DNA of 31,596 nt, taken from positions 1 through 31,596 of the forward strand of contig JAIRMY010000145.1 in the NCBI GenBank assembly GCA_031258335.1, given 5' to 3'. Source of the stretch: Spirochaetaceae bacterium (GTDB taxonomy: Bacteria > Spirochaetota > Spirochaetia > Treponematales > Breznakiellaceae). Below are positions 15,323-23,284 of this stretch, one piece after another. Below the pieces are notes generated by a model. That model worked only from the letters and a program-made list of their open reading frames with translations. It ran no database searches and was not told where the DNA came from. The position numbers were made by a program, and so were the translations under genes. The first letter of the stretch is position 1; every line of letters starts with the position of its first letter.

Positions 15323-16119
15323 AAAGAGCCGCCGGTATTGTCATTACTGTTTTGGGACTGCTTCCGCTTGTTTCCATACTGCTCTGGACCTTTGTTTCCC
15401 GTTGGCCCCTAACGGAAAGTCTTCCGGTTTTAAGCGTCAAGGCATGGCATATCCTTGACGCGGACGATTTCTACGCCCTCCTGAGAGCCGCTTCCTATTC
15501 GGCGCTGGTCGCCTTCGTTTCATGCGCCTTGGCGGTGGCGGTCTCCCGTTCCCTGCTCAATCTTGGACTTGGTACAGCGACTCTTTTTGAGGCTTTCTTC
15601 TGTTTTCCCGCCCTGCTTCCGGTGCTTTCCGTAGTTCTAGGAACACATCAGTTTTCTCTAAGGGTATTAGGCGGTAGTTTAACCGTTCCGATGTTTTTAC
15701 TCTATACCTTTTTTTCTTTTCCGTATGCCTTCAGGCTCATCTATCCCCCCTACCGGGCGGGGATAAATCCCGTCAGGGAGATCGCTTTTACCCTCGGAGC
15801 CGATTCACTACAGACATTTTTTTTCGTTGAGTTTCCGCTTCTTGTTCCTTTCCTAGGGACAGCCTTTGTTTTTTCCTACTCAGTTGCATACGGTCAGTAT
15901 CTTATTGAGGCTTTTTTTCTGGCGGATACCTCAAAGGTTTTTTCGGTACCGATGGCGGAAACATTAACCGGAGCGAACCGGAGCGCCTCCGCCGTCTTTA
16001 CCCTGTACTATACTCTTTTCGGTATCGTAGCGCTGGGTCTACCGCCCGCAATAGACAGGATTAGAGAAAATGAAAAACGAAAAAAAAGAAAAGCAGGCAA
16101 CCCGGAGGAAAGGGTTTGA
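15319..16119 (+). CDS. ABC transporter permease, second half of a YnjC-like pair
   Basis: The 266-aa protein has about six TM segments and an EAA-like loop near residues 152-175 (REIAFTLGADSLQTFFFVEF). The start is TTG with AAGGA 4 bases upstream, and overlaps the preceding permease stop by 4 bases. The 3' end has a Lys/Arg-rich tail and overlaps the ATPase start in TTGA. Together with the previous protein it should form the heterodimeric channel of the YnjBCD-type importer. Both are about the size of one half of the fused YnjC. Confidence 0.85.
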   Translation: MKRAAGIVITVLGLLPLVSILLWTFVSRWPLTESLPVLSVKAWHILDADDFYALLRAASYSALVAFVSCALAVAVSRSLLNLGLGTATLFEAFFCFPALLPVLSVVLGTHQFSLRVLGGSLTVPMFLLYTFFSFPYAFRLIYPPYRAGINPVREIAFTLGADSLQTFFFVEFPLLVPFLGTAFVFSYSVAYGQYLIEAFFLADTSKVFSVPMAETLTGANRSASAVFTLYYTLFGIVALGLPPAIDRIRENEKRKKRKAGNPEERV

Positions 16120-16943
16120 AGGGAATCGAAGTTTCAAATCTCTCATGGAGGGCGGGAAGCCATCAAATACTCAAAAGCATCAGTTTCGATATTGAAAAAG
16201 GAAGTACTTTTTCTCTTATTGGACCGTCCGGGGGCGGTAAGACCTCGCTACTCCGCTGCATAGCCGGTCTTATCAGAAATTACACAGGCTTCGTGGCCGT
16301 CGATGGCGCCGGTACCGATACTCTGCCGCCTGAACGCCGCAATACGGTGTTGATGCGCCAACAGGGCGCGGTTTTTCCGCATCTTACGGCGCTTGAAAAT
16401 ATAGCGTTTGGCCTTAAAATACGCCGCAGGAGCAGAGAAGAAATCCGCGAAACAACGGAAAAATTCCTTTCGATGATAGGGCTTACGGCGAAGGCTCGTT
16501 ACTATCCTGCCGAACTTTCGGCGGGTCAGTGCCAGCGCATAGCCCTGGCCATGGCGCTGGCGGTTAAACCGGCGGCCATACTTCTTGACGAGCCTTTTTC
16601 AAATCTAGATCCCGTAACAACCAAAGATATACGAGGCGTTACAGCGGAACTTATCTCCTCCCTGGGGATTACAACGGTGTTGGCCACCCACGACTGGGAA
16701 GACGCTTTCCTCTTTGGGGCTAAAACCGCGTTGCTGCTCGACGGCTGTTTATATCCGCTAGACGAAGATGGAATCTGCGAAAACAATACGGCGCTTGCCT
16801 TCCTCAAGGGTCTGCGTGTCATTAAAGGAACCGTCTCGGACGGCGTTTTTTCGTCTCCCGGCGTTTCCTTTCCCGCCGCTTTAGAAGCCGGTGAATATCG
16901 CGCCTTAGTTCAGGAGGGATCGGTAACAATTCTTTCATGGTGA
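16116..16943 (+). CDS. ABC transporter ATP-binding protein, YnjD-like
   Basis: This ATPase powers the YnjBCD-like importer. The 275-aa protein has Walker A GPSGGGKTS (36-44), signature LSAGQCQR (134-141, a variant of LSGGQ), Walker B ILLDEP (155-160) and the switch His in ATHDWEDAF. The last 50 residues after the ATPase core form a short extra domain, as in some iron/thiamine/polyamine importers. The start is TTG with GGAGGAAAGGG just upstream. It is the last gene of the rhodanese-to-ATPase operon; a 195-bp gap follows. Confidence 0.93.
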   Translation: MKGIEVSNLSWRAGSHQILKSISFDIEKGSTFSLIGPSGGGKTSLLRCIAGLIRNYTGFVAVDGAGTDTLPPERRNTVLMRQQGAVFPHLTALENIAFGLKIRRRSREEIRETTEKFLSMIGLTAKARYYPAELSAGQCQRIALAMALAVKPAAILLDEPFSNLDPVTTKDIRGVTAELISSLGITTVLATHDWEDAFLFGAKTALLLDGCLYPLDEDGICENNTALAFLKGLRVIKGTVSDGVFSSPGVSFPAALEAGEYRALVQEGSVTILSW

Positions 16944-16983
16944 TATTAACCTGCTTCCCTGTGCATTAATTTTCCCAGCCGTA

Positions 16984-17006
16984 TTGACAGAAAATCTTTT
17001 TTCTGT
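16984..17006. promoter_or_regulatory. TTGACA overlapping a perfect 8-bp inverted repeat
   Basis: A consensus -35 hexamer TTGACA at 16984-16989 overlaps the palindrome ACAGAAAA (16987-16994), TCTT, TTTTCTGT (16999-17006). No strong -10 follows at 16-18 bases. The repeat could be an operator for the downstream FtsX operon or a weak U-rich terminator hairpin of the upstream operon. Confidence 0.4.
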
Positions 17007-17052
17007 AATCCTAGTATTCCTATGTAATATATCAAATAGGGAAGGGGGTAAA

Positions 17053-17142
17053 ATGAAAATGATAGTAAAAGCTAACAATATTGACAATAATATCTTTCAC
17101 GTATACTATTTGGCAATACTGAATACAAGGGAGCGATTATGA
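17053..17142 (+). CDS. Possible 29-aa leader peptide upstream of the FtsX-type permease
   Basis: An ATG at 17053 preceded by AAGGGGG (17042-17048) opens a 29-codon frame, starting MKMIVKANNIDNNIFHVYYL and ending in RERL. Its stop TGA at 17140-17142 overlaps the permease start region (ATGATGA). A second in-frame ATG at 17059 has better spacing. Such an arrangement fits a translated leader or coupling peptide, but no runs of one amino acid or attenuator hairpins are visible, and a promoter candidate lies inside it. Chance is not excluded. Confidence 0.35.
   Translation: MKMIVKANNIDNNIFHVYYLAILNTRERL
17081..17107 (+). promoter_or_regulatory. Candidate promoter of the FtsX-LolD-sigma operon
   Basis: TTGACA (17081-17086), a 15-base spacer and TATACT (17102-17107) lie 32 bases before the permease start at 17139. 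Hexamers are good, spacing is short. If used, the 29-aa leader frame would not be on this transcript. Confidence 0.4.
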
Positions 17143-18359
17143 TGAAATACAAATTAGGCGCCGGGGCTTTGTCTATGAAAAACCTTAAAGCCCGTCCCGT
17201 TCGTACCGCCTGTCTTGCGGCGGTGGTAGGGATACTAGCCTTCACCCTGTTCGGAGGCTCTATCATTACCCTGAACCTCCGGCAGGGACTTTCTACGATG
17301 ACCAAACGCTTCGGGGCGGATCTGATGGTGGTCCCCGCCGGGGCTTCAGGGCAGGCGCAGGCCTTACTGCTGCGCGGGGGAACAAATTACTTTTACTTTG
17401 ACGGGGCTATAGTCGATGAAATCGCCAGTACCGACGGCACAGCCTGCGCTTCGCCCCAATTTTTTCTCAGTTCCCTGTCTGAGAGTTGTTGCGACGCCAT
17501 GGTACAGCTCATAGCCTACGACCCGGCAACGGATTTTGTCGTCCAACCCTGGATTGCGGAGAAGTACCGTGGAACGGTGGTAGACGGACAGCTTGTCGTT
17601 GGCAGCCGTATTGCCGTCCGCACCGATAACACCATCAGACTCATAGGAAACAGCTACCCGGTGGCGGCGCGGCTTTCACAGAGCGCCAGTGGATTGGACA
17701 CCTCAATTTTTATGACGATGAATACCATGCGGCTTCTCGTGGCGCGCGCCCGAGCGGATGGCTATAACAACTTTGCCGTGCAGGAAAAAGAGATGAACCG
17801 GGGGGCTGTTTCGGCGGTACTTGTAAAAAGCGATACCGCTTTACCCCCGTCGCGGCTTGCCCGGACGATACGGCAGGAAAATGAGGGGGTGGATGTCTTA
17901 GTTTCCCAGGGTATTTTTTCCGCCCTCGCCACCACGCTGTCCGGGTTTGTTTCCTACATTCGTATTTTTTCCGCAGCCCTCTGGATACTGGCGGTGATCA
18001 TTCTAGCGGCGGTGTTTTCGCTTTCCATCCATGAGCGAAAGAAGGAATTTGCCCTGTTGCGTATTCTTGGGGCCACGCGGAAAAAACTCATCGCCATAGT
18101 ATTGGGGGAATCCTCCCTTGCCGGTCTCGCGGGCGGCGCGGCGGGAATAGTCCTCGGAAGCCTCGCGGTGTTTCCTTTCAGCACCCTAATCAGCGAGCGG
18201 CTGGAACTGCCGTATCTTGACGCGCCGCTTCTCGGTATTATCCCGCTGGCGGCGGGCAGCCTTTTTCTTTCGATTCTGGCGGGCTCTCTGGCATCGCTTT
18301 ACGCGGCGCTCCGAATCAGCGCGGCGGAGACGTACTTTACCATGCGGGAGGGCGAATGA
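17139..18359 (+). CDS. FtsX/MacB-type ABC transporter permease
   Basis: This is the membrane subunit of a mechanotransmission-type exporter or lipoprotein-releasing system. The 406-aa protein shows the standard plan: TM1 at about residues 25-48, a large extracytoplasmic domain (50-260), then three TMs (about 273-296, 325-347, 366-390) with the FtsX core ERKKEFALLRILGATRKKL between TM2 and TM3. The extracytoplasmic domain has three cysteines that could form a disulfide. AAGGGAG precedes the ATG at 17139 by 6 bases; an adjacent ATG at 17142 is equally possible. It overlaps the ATPase gene by 4 bases. Its cargo is unknown. Confidence 0.9.
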   Translation: MMKYKLGAGALSMKNLKARPVRTACLAAVVGILAFTLFGGSIITLNLRQGLSTMTKRFGADLMVVPAGASGQAQALLLRGGTNYFYFDGAIVDEIASTDGTACASPQFFLSSLSESCCDAMVQLIAYDPATDFVVQPWIAEKYRGTVVDGQLVVGSRIAVRTDNTIRLIGNSYPVAARLSQSASGLDTSIFMTMNTMRLLVARARADGYNNFAVQEKEMNRGAVSAVLVKSDTALPPSRLARTIRQENEGVDVLVSQGIFSALATTLSGFVSYIRIFSAALWILAVIILAAVFSLSIHERKKEFALLRILGATRKKLIAIVLGESSLAGLAGGAAGIVLGSLAVFPFSTLISERLELPYLDAPLLGIIPLAAGSLFLSILAGSLASLYAALRISAAETYFTMREGE

Positions 18360-19033
18360 TGGGGCTCCTTGAATTTAAGGAACTGTGCAAAGAGTACAGG
18401 CGGGGAGGGCGGGCGTTTAACGCGGTGAACCGCGCAAACCTTTCCGTTGAGCCGGGAGATTTTATCAGCATTATAGGGAGGAGCGGGAGCGGGAAGACCA
18501 CCCTCCTCAACATGGGGGCGGGGCTGCTCAAGCCGACCGGGGGCTCGGTCTTTTTTGAAGGGCATGATATACACCGCCTGAACGATGAAGAAATATCCTT
18601 TTTCCGCAACGAAAAAATAGGCTATGTCCCGCAAGGGCAGAGCCTCCTCTCGAACTTTACCGTCTTCGACAATGTGTGTATCCCCTGGTTTCTGTTCAAG
18701 CGCGAGGGGGATGCGGAAGGACGGGCATTCATCCTGCTTGAAAAAGTGGGGATAAGCCATCTTGCCGCCTCGTACCCAAGAGAGCTGTCCGGCGGCGAGA
18801 TGCGGCGCGCCGCCATAGCCCGCGCCCTCATCAACAGTCCCCGCATCCTCATCGCCGATGAGCCTACCGGCGACCTTGATGTACAGACCACGGCGGAGAT
18901 CATGCGGCTTTTCAAGGCTATAGCGGAGGAAGGCACGGCGGTGCTGATCGTTACCCATGAGCTTGACACCCTTGATTACGGCAACAAGACCTATACGATG
19001 GATGCGGGAAACCTGTCGCCCCACGCCGCCTGA
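18356..19033 (+). CDS. LolD/MacB-type ABC transporter ATP-binding protein
   Basis: The 225-aa ATPase pairs with the FtsX-type permease. It carries Walker A GRSGSGKTT, signature LSGGEMRR followed by AAIARAL, Walker B ILIADEPTGDLD and the switch His in VTHEL. DEPTGDLD is typical of the LolD/MacB/FtsE group. It starts in an ATGATG overlapping the permease stop, and ends 17 bp before the sigma factor gene, so permease, ATPase and sigma factor are probably one transcript. Confidence 0.94.
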   Translation: MMGLLEFKELCKEYRRGGRAFNAVNRANLSVEPGDFISIIGRSGSGKTTLLNMGAGLLKPTGGSVFFEGHDIHRLNDEEISFFRNEKIGYVPQGQSLLSNFTVFDNVCIPWFLFKREGDAEGRAFILLEKVGISHLAASYPRELSGGEMRRAAIARALINSPRILIADEPTGDLDVQTTAEIMRLFKAIAEEGTAVLIVTHELDTLDYGNKTYTMDAGNLSPHAA

Positions 19034-19050
19034 GTTGTATTCACGATGAG

Positions 19051-19650
19051 ATGATGAAACTGAGCGCGGAACAGGAAGCCGCTTTTACCGGTATCGTAAA
19101 TCGGTACTATGAAAAGATACTCAAATTCTGCTATTATGCGCTGGGCGGAGACCAAGCCGAAGATTGCGCTCAGGATATTTTCCTCATCCTCTATGAGAAG
19201 ATGGGCGGGCTCCGCGACTATGACAGGATAGGCGGCTGGCTGTACAAAACGGCGGGAAATGTTTCCAAACAGTACGCCGCCTCCCGCCGGAATGAACGCG
19301 AAAAATTTGCCGCCCCTTCCGTGAACTTTGCGGCGGGCGGGGATGGAGTATCGCTTCTTGACTGTATCGCCGCCAAAAGTCCTATAAAAAGCGAGGAAGA
19401 GCGTATCGCCGAGGAAAGGGCGATAGCCTGGGCGGACGGTGAAATCAGGAAACGGCTCAAGGGCGATAACGAGCGTGTTCTAGAACTCGCCTTCAGGCAA
19501 AAGCAGCCGCTTGCGGAAGTGGCCGCCCGGCTCGGCATAAGCCTCGGCGCGGCAAAGTCGCGGGTGAGCAGGCTACGGCAAAGAATCAACGCCCTTGCCC
19601 GGGAATTGCTGGAGGATTGGACAGGAGTATACCATGGCGCAAAAGACTAA
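19051..19650 (+). CDS. ECF-type RNA polymerase sigma factor
   Basis: The 199-aa protein has sigma region 2 at about residues 8-75 (RYYEKILKFCYYALG, then AEDCAQDIFLILYEKM, then GGWLYKTAGNVSKQY) and region 4 at about 138-190 (NERVLELAFRQKQPLAEVAARLGISLGAAKSRV), with an acidic linker and no region 1 or 3. It should direct RNA polymerase to a small regulon in response to an envelope or other signal. No anti-sigma gene is adjacent. The best candidate is the membrane protein gene at 24104, 4.5 kb away. The ATGATG start at 19051/19054 has only a weak ribosome binding site, and the 3' end overlaps threonine synthase by 17 bases. Confidence 0.88.
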   Translation: MMKLSAEQEAAFTGIVNRYYEKILKFCYYALGGDQAEDCAQDIFLILYEKMGGLRDYDRIGGWLYKTAGNVSKQYAASRRNEREKFAAPSVNFAAGGDGVSLLDCIAAKSPIKSEEERIAEERAIAWADGEIRKRLKGDNERVLELAFRQKQPLAEVAARLGISLGAAKSRVSRLRQRINALARELLEDWTGVYHGAKD

Positions 19651-20869
19651 AGGGTTATACGGCGGCGTAAGGAGTTTCATAAGCGCTTTATGTTGCCCCA
19701 AATGCGGTAAAGAATACGATCACCTGAAGATTCAGCACATCTGCGAATGCGGCGGCCCGCTGTTGGCTGTATATGATATGCCCCAAGCCGGAAAGCACCT
19801 TAGCCCGGAACTGTTGAAAGAACGGCCCCCAAACCTCTGGCGTTACCGCGAACTCTTGCCGGTACTGGATGCGGCCAACATCGTATCTCTGGGGGAAGGC
19901 TTTACCCCCCTCACGCCCCTGCCGCGGCTGGAAGAACGATACGGCTTTGGCAGCCTGTACCTGAAAGACGAAGGTGTCATCCCCACCGGAACCTTCAAGG
20001 CCAGGGGCGCCGCGGTAGGGATATCCAAGGCCAAAGAGTTGGGGGTGCGCCATATAGCCATGCCGACCAACGGCAATGCCGGAGCCGCTTGGGCGGCCTA
20101 TGCCGCCCGCGCGGAAATTGAAGCCCATATCGTGATGCCCGAAGCCGCCCCCCTCATCACCCGCACCGAATGCGCCGCCGCCGGCGCCAAAGTACTTATG
20201 GTAAAGGGACTCATCAGCGACTGCGGTAAAATCATAGCGCGGGCGATTGCCTCCCGCGGCTGGTACGACGCGAGTACGCTGAAAGAGCCTTACCGTATTG
20301 AGGGTAAAAAAACCATGGGCTACGAGATAGCGGAACAACTCGGCTGGAAGATCCCCGATGTCATCGCCTACCCTACCGGAGGCGGCGTCGGCATCATCGG
20401 CATATACAAGGCGCTTTGTGAGATGCGGACCCTGGGCTGGATAGGGGAAAAATTCCCCCGTCTTGTCGCGGTACAGGCCGAAGGCTGCGCCCCCATAGTG
20501 CGGGCCTTTGAAAAAAACGCGGGGAAAAGCGAATTCTTCCCCGATTCAAAAACCGTCGCCTTCGGCATCAATGTCCCCAAGGCTTTTGGAGACTTTTTGG
20601 TGCTGGACGGTCTCTATAAAACCGCGGGAACCGCCGTGTCTGTAACGGATGGGGAAATAATCGAGTCTCTGAAGGAACTCGCCTCCGCCGAAGGCGAGTT
20701 TGTCTGCCCCGAAGGGGCCGCCGCCTTTGCCGGCATCAAAAAACTACGCGCTCAAAACTGGATCCGGGCGGACGAGTCTGTAGTACTGCTGAACACCGGT
20801 GCGGGTATCAAGTACCCCCATACCCTGAACTTCGATATCCCGTTCTGTTCTCTAGATGGAAACATTTAG
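19634..20869 (+). CDS. thrC: Threonine synthase
   Basis: A pyridoxal-phosphate enzyme converting O-phosphohomoserine to threonine in the cytosol. The 411-aa protein has an N-terminal zinc-ribbon-like region (CCPKCG at 20-25, CECGG at 37-41), typical of one threonine synthase branch. It has the PLP lysine K122 in GTFKARGAA, the substrate loop PTNGNAGAAWAAYAAR, and the glycine-rich phosphate loop PTGGGVGIIG. The ATG at 19634 is chosen because CAGGAG precedes it by 7 bases; it lies inside the end of the sigma factor gene. A related fold-type II enzyme remains possible. Its position behind an ECF sigma gene is unusual. Confidence 0.85.
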   Translation: MAQKTKGLYGGVRSFISALCCPKCGKEYDHLKIQHICECGGPLLAVYDMPQAGKHLSPELLKERPPNLWRYRELLPVLDAANIVSLGEGFTPLTPLPRLEERYGFGSLYLKDEGVIPTGTFKARGAAVGISKAKELGVRHIAMPTNGNAGAAWAAYAARAEIEAHIVMPEAAPLITRTECAAAGAKVLMVKGLISDCGKIIARAIASRGWYDASTLKEPYRIEGKKTMGYEIAEQLGWKIPDVIAYPTGGGVGIIGIYKALCEMRTLGWIGEKFPRLVAVQAEGCAPIVRAFEKNAGKSEFFPDSKTVAFGINVPKAFGDFLVLDGLYKTAGTAVSVTDGEIIESLKELASAEGEFVCPEGAAAFAGIKKLRAQNWIRADESVVLLNTGAGIKYPHTLNFDIPFCSLDGNI

Positions 20870-20881
20870 AAGCCGGCGGGT

Positions 20882-20931
20882 GTTGAACCATGAACCAAGG
20901 CGGGCATTTTTTACCCGCCTTGCGGTTCAAC
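20882..20931. terminator. Nested hairpin between convergent genes (bidirectional terminator)
   Basis: The inner stem CAAGGCGGG (20896-20904) pairs with CCCGCCTTG (20914-20922), and the outer stem GTTGAACC (20882-20889) pairs with GGTTCAAC (20924-20931). The element fills the 71-bp gap between the stop codons of thrC (plus) and the binding protein (minus). The T-run is in the loop, not after the stem. Confidence 0.6.
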
Positions 20932-20940
20932 GCCGCGCGT

Positions 20941-21774
20941 TTACCTAACAACCCCCTTTTCAACGACCACCGACTCGGGGTCAACGGTGTTTCCATAGAT
21001 CGGGCGCAGGGCGGCGTCATAGGCATCGTGGAAGAAACGGTCCCCCAGGTTGTTTTGGATCTCATGGTTGATCCAGTCCCGAAGCTCCGTGTTGCCCTTC
21101 CGCACAGCCGGGGCAATGGTGTCAAGGCTGCCTATAGACTCAATGGTTGTGGTAAAACCGGGATTTTCAACCGCCCATGCAAAGAGGAGGGTGTTATCCT
21201 GGGAGAGAGCGGCGCCCCGTCCGTCCTTCAATGCGTTAAAGGCATCGGAGATTTCATCGTACTTTTGAAGGGTGATTTGCGGGTAGTTTTCGGCAAAGTA
21301 GGTTTCCGCGGTGGTTCCCTTGATGATGATAAGCTCCTTGCCGCTGAGCTGGGAAATGTCCTTTATCGGCGCCGAATCGGGGGAGACTATACCCAGCGCC
21401 ACCTTCATGTAGGGCAGGGCGAAATCCACCGCTTCGGCTCGGGCTGGAGTTACAGTGAAGTTAGCCAGGATAATGTCAACTTTGTCGGATTGTAGGAACT
21501 CCACCCTGCTCGCCGGTACTACCGGAACGAATTCGATAGCATTCTCGTCCCCCAAAAGATCCTTGGCCAAACGGTGAGCGAGATACACGTCGTAACCCTG
21601 GTTGACGCCCCGTTCATCCACATAGCCGAAGGGCTTCTTGTCCGTAAAGATACCGATGCGTATCTTTCCGTTTTGCTTGATCCGGTCGATCGCGCCGCCC
21701 GAATCCTTCTTTCCGCCGGCAAAGACGGAAACCGTTACCGCAAAAGCCAATACTGCAAAAATCAGCTTTTTCAT
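20941..21774 (-). CDS. Amino-acid ABC transporter substrate-binding protein (family 3)
   Basis: This exported protein delivers a polar amino acid to the adjacent permeases. The 277-aa protein has a cleavable signal peptide ending SVFA, followed by GGKKDSG; there is no lipobox Cys. The family-3 core is clear: IRIGIFTDKKPFGYVDERG, GYDVYLAHRLAKDLLG, and the hinge block DIILANFTVTPARAEAVDFALPY cut by an acidic/aromatic pocket typical of Cys/Glu/Gln binders. GGAGGAT precedes the ATG by 6 bases. It is the last gene of the transporter operon, separated from the ATPase by 74 bp containing a hairpin, which may boost or stabilise its expression. Confidence 0.92.
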   Translation of the reverse strand: MKKLIFAVLAFAVTVSVFAGGKKDSGGAIDRIKQNGKIRIGIFTDKKPFGYVDERGVNQGYDVYLAHRLAKDLLGDENAIEFVPVVPASRVEFLQSDKVDIILANFTVTPARAEAVDFALPYMKVALGIVSPDSAPIKDISQLSGKELIIIKGTTAETYFAENYPQITLQKYDEISDAFNALKDGRGAALSQDNTLLFAWAVENPGFTTTIESIGSLDTIAPAVRKGNTELRDWINHEIQNNLGDRFFHDAYDAALRPIYGNTVDPESVVVEKGVVR

Positions 21775-21806
21775 TTTTTATCCTCCTATAGGAAAAATAA
21801 GAATTA

Positions 21807-21828
21807 GGTATAAATTAACCGTTATACC
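21807..21828. other. Hairpin between transporter ATPase and binding-protein genes
   Basis: GGTATAA (21807-21813) pairs with TTATACC (21822-21828) around an 8-base loop in the 74-bp intercistronic gap. Intercistronic hairpins before binding-protein genes often set differential expression; that role is inferred here. Confidence 0.35.
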
Positions 21829-21848
21829 AGCGGATTGTTCTACCTTTC

Positions 21849-22607
21849 TTAAACAGACTCGGCTTTAAACTCGAATATGTTCAAAAACCGCGCCGCCCGC
21901 TCTGTTTTCGGCTTGGAAAAAAAAGAGTCCGGGATGTTTTCTTCAACAATTTCCCCTGAATCCATAAAGATGACACGGCTTGCCACCGCCCGGGCAAATT
22001 GCATTTCGTGGGTAACGATTATCATAGTCATCCCGCTGTTCGCCAGAGTGAGCATCACGTCCAGCACCTCCCTGACCATCTCCGGGTCCAGGGCGGCGGT
22101 AACCTCGTCAAAGAGCATTATCTCAGGCTCCATCACCAGCGCCCTGATGATAGCGACCCGCTGTTTCTGCCCCCCCGAAAGCTGGCGTGGAAAAGCCCGT
22201 TCTTTTTCCGCCAGCCCTACCCGTTCCAGAAGCAGCCGGGCGGAGCGTTCCGCCTCCCCGCGTTCCCGCTTCTGCACTTTAAGGGGGCCCAGGAGTATGT
22301 TTTCCAGCACCGTCATGTGTGGAAAAAGGTCGTAACTCTGAAACACCATGCCCACTTTCTGCCGGATAAGCCGCCAGTCGGTCTTATCCGCCGGTTTACC
22401 CGTACTGATGACTTCGCCGTCCAGCCGTATCACTCCCTCCTCAATCCTCTCGAGTCCGTTCATGCAGCGCAACAGGGTACTCTTGCCGCACCCCGACGGC
22501 CCCAGTATGACCAACACCTCTTGTTTTTCTACGCTGAGGGAGATGTCTCTCAGCACCGTCACGCCGTCAAAGCGTTTGTTTAGACGTTCAATTTCCAGTA
22601 AGGCCAT
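21849..22607 (-). CDS. Polar amino-acid ABC transporter ATP-binding protein (GlnQ-like)
   Basis: The 252-aa ATPase has Walker [11 protein letters not shown]-loop [16 protein letters not shown], signature LSGGQKQR followed by VAIIRAL, Walker [15 protein letters not shown] and switch His in VTHEM. The Walker B glutamate is present, but DEVTAALD has Val where most members have Pro, a recognised variant in the polar amino-acid subfamily. I start it at the ATG at 22607, which overlaps the upstream permease stop in TGATG. The frame is open far upstream, but that part is only a shadow of the permease gene. Confidence 0.95.
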   Translation of the reverse strand: MALLEIERLNKRFDGVTVLRDISLSVEKQEVLVILGPSGCGKSTLLRCMNGLERIEEGVIRLDGEVISTGKPADKTDWRLIRQKVGMVFQSYDLFPHMTVLENILLGPLKVQKRERGEAERSARLLLERVGLAEKERAFPRQLSGGQKQRVAIIRALVMEPEIMLFDEVTAALDPEMVREVLDVMLTLANSGMTMIIVTHEMQFARAVASRVIFMDSGEIVEENIPDSFFSKPKTERAARFLNIFEFKAESV

Positions 22608-23284
22608 CAGCCTTGCCACCTTTGTTCGAGCCGTTTTGAGAAATGGGATATAGGCATACAGATAAAAAAATAGAGAAAGAAGATAAGCCCGTAAACCCAA
22701 AATGCCGTAGTAGGCCGTTTCAAATAATTCATCTCGATAACCTGCTGCCCTACTTTGAGTACCTCCACCACGCCTATCATCACCACCAGCGAAGTAGTCT
22801 TTATCATTCTGGTAGTCAGATTGATCGCCCCCGGCAGGAGTCGCCGCAGCGCCTGGGGAATGATGATATGCCGGTAGAGTTGGGGCTTTGTCAGCCCCAG
22901 TGCGTAACCGCTCTCGTACTGGTGCTTCTGCAAACTGGTAACCGCCCCGCGAACTATGTCCCCCATTTCGGCGGCGCCCCAGAGGGTGAACACCAGCACC
23001 GAGGCGGCCTCGCCGCTTAAATTGATATGCAGGTTCATAGAAAGGCCAAAGTAAAAGATGAAGAGCCACACGAGAACCGGAATAATACGCATCGTCTCCA
23101 GGTAGAGACGGCAGAAGAACACTATGACCCGGTTCCGGCTTGTCATCAGGATGCCCGTCAGCGTTCCCAAAAGCATGGCGAAGGCCGCCGAAACTAGGGA
23201 AATTCGCAGAGTCACCAGCAGTCCCAGCAGTATGCGCTGTAAGTTTATCCCTTCAAAGAGGACGCTAAACCCCATGTTCCCCAT
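22607..23284 (-). CDS. Polar amino-acid ABC transporter permease
   Basis: The 225-aa inner-membrane protein belongs to the His/Glu/Gln/Arg permease family. It has an N-terminal TM, the region [21 protein letters not shown], the EAA loop [21 protein letters not shown], and [17 protein letters not shown], with about five TMs in all. It overlaps the upstream permease by 20 bases and the ATPase start by 1 base. Two dissimilar permeases in one operon indicate a heterodimeric channel. Confidence 0.93.
   Translation of the reverse strand: MGNMGFSVLFEGINLQRILLGLLVTLRISLVSAAFAMLLGTLTGILMTSRNRVIVFFCRLYLETMRIIPVLVWLFIFYFGLSMNLHINLSGEAASVLVFTLWGAAEMGDIVRGAVTSLQKHQYESGYALGLTKPQLYRHIIIPQALRRLLPGAINLTTRMIKTTSLVVMIGVVEVLKVGQQVIEMNYLKRPTTAFWVYGLIFFLYFFICMPISHFSKRLEQRWQG

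Noticed and set aside
22608..23069. A long upstream extension of the amino-acid ATPase frame
   Set aside because: It is the antisense-free shadow of the permease gene in another frame: low-complexity, not transporter-like, and the ATG at 22607 gives a standard ATPase start with TGATG coupling.
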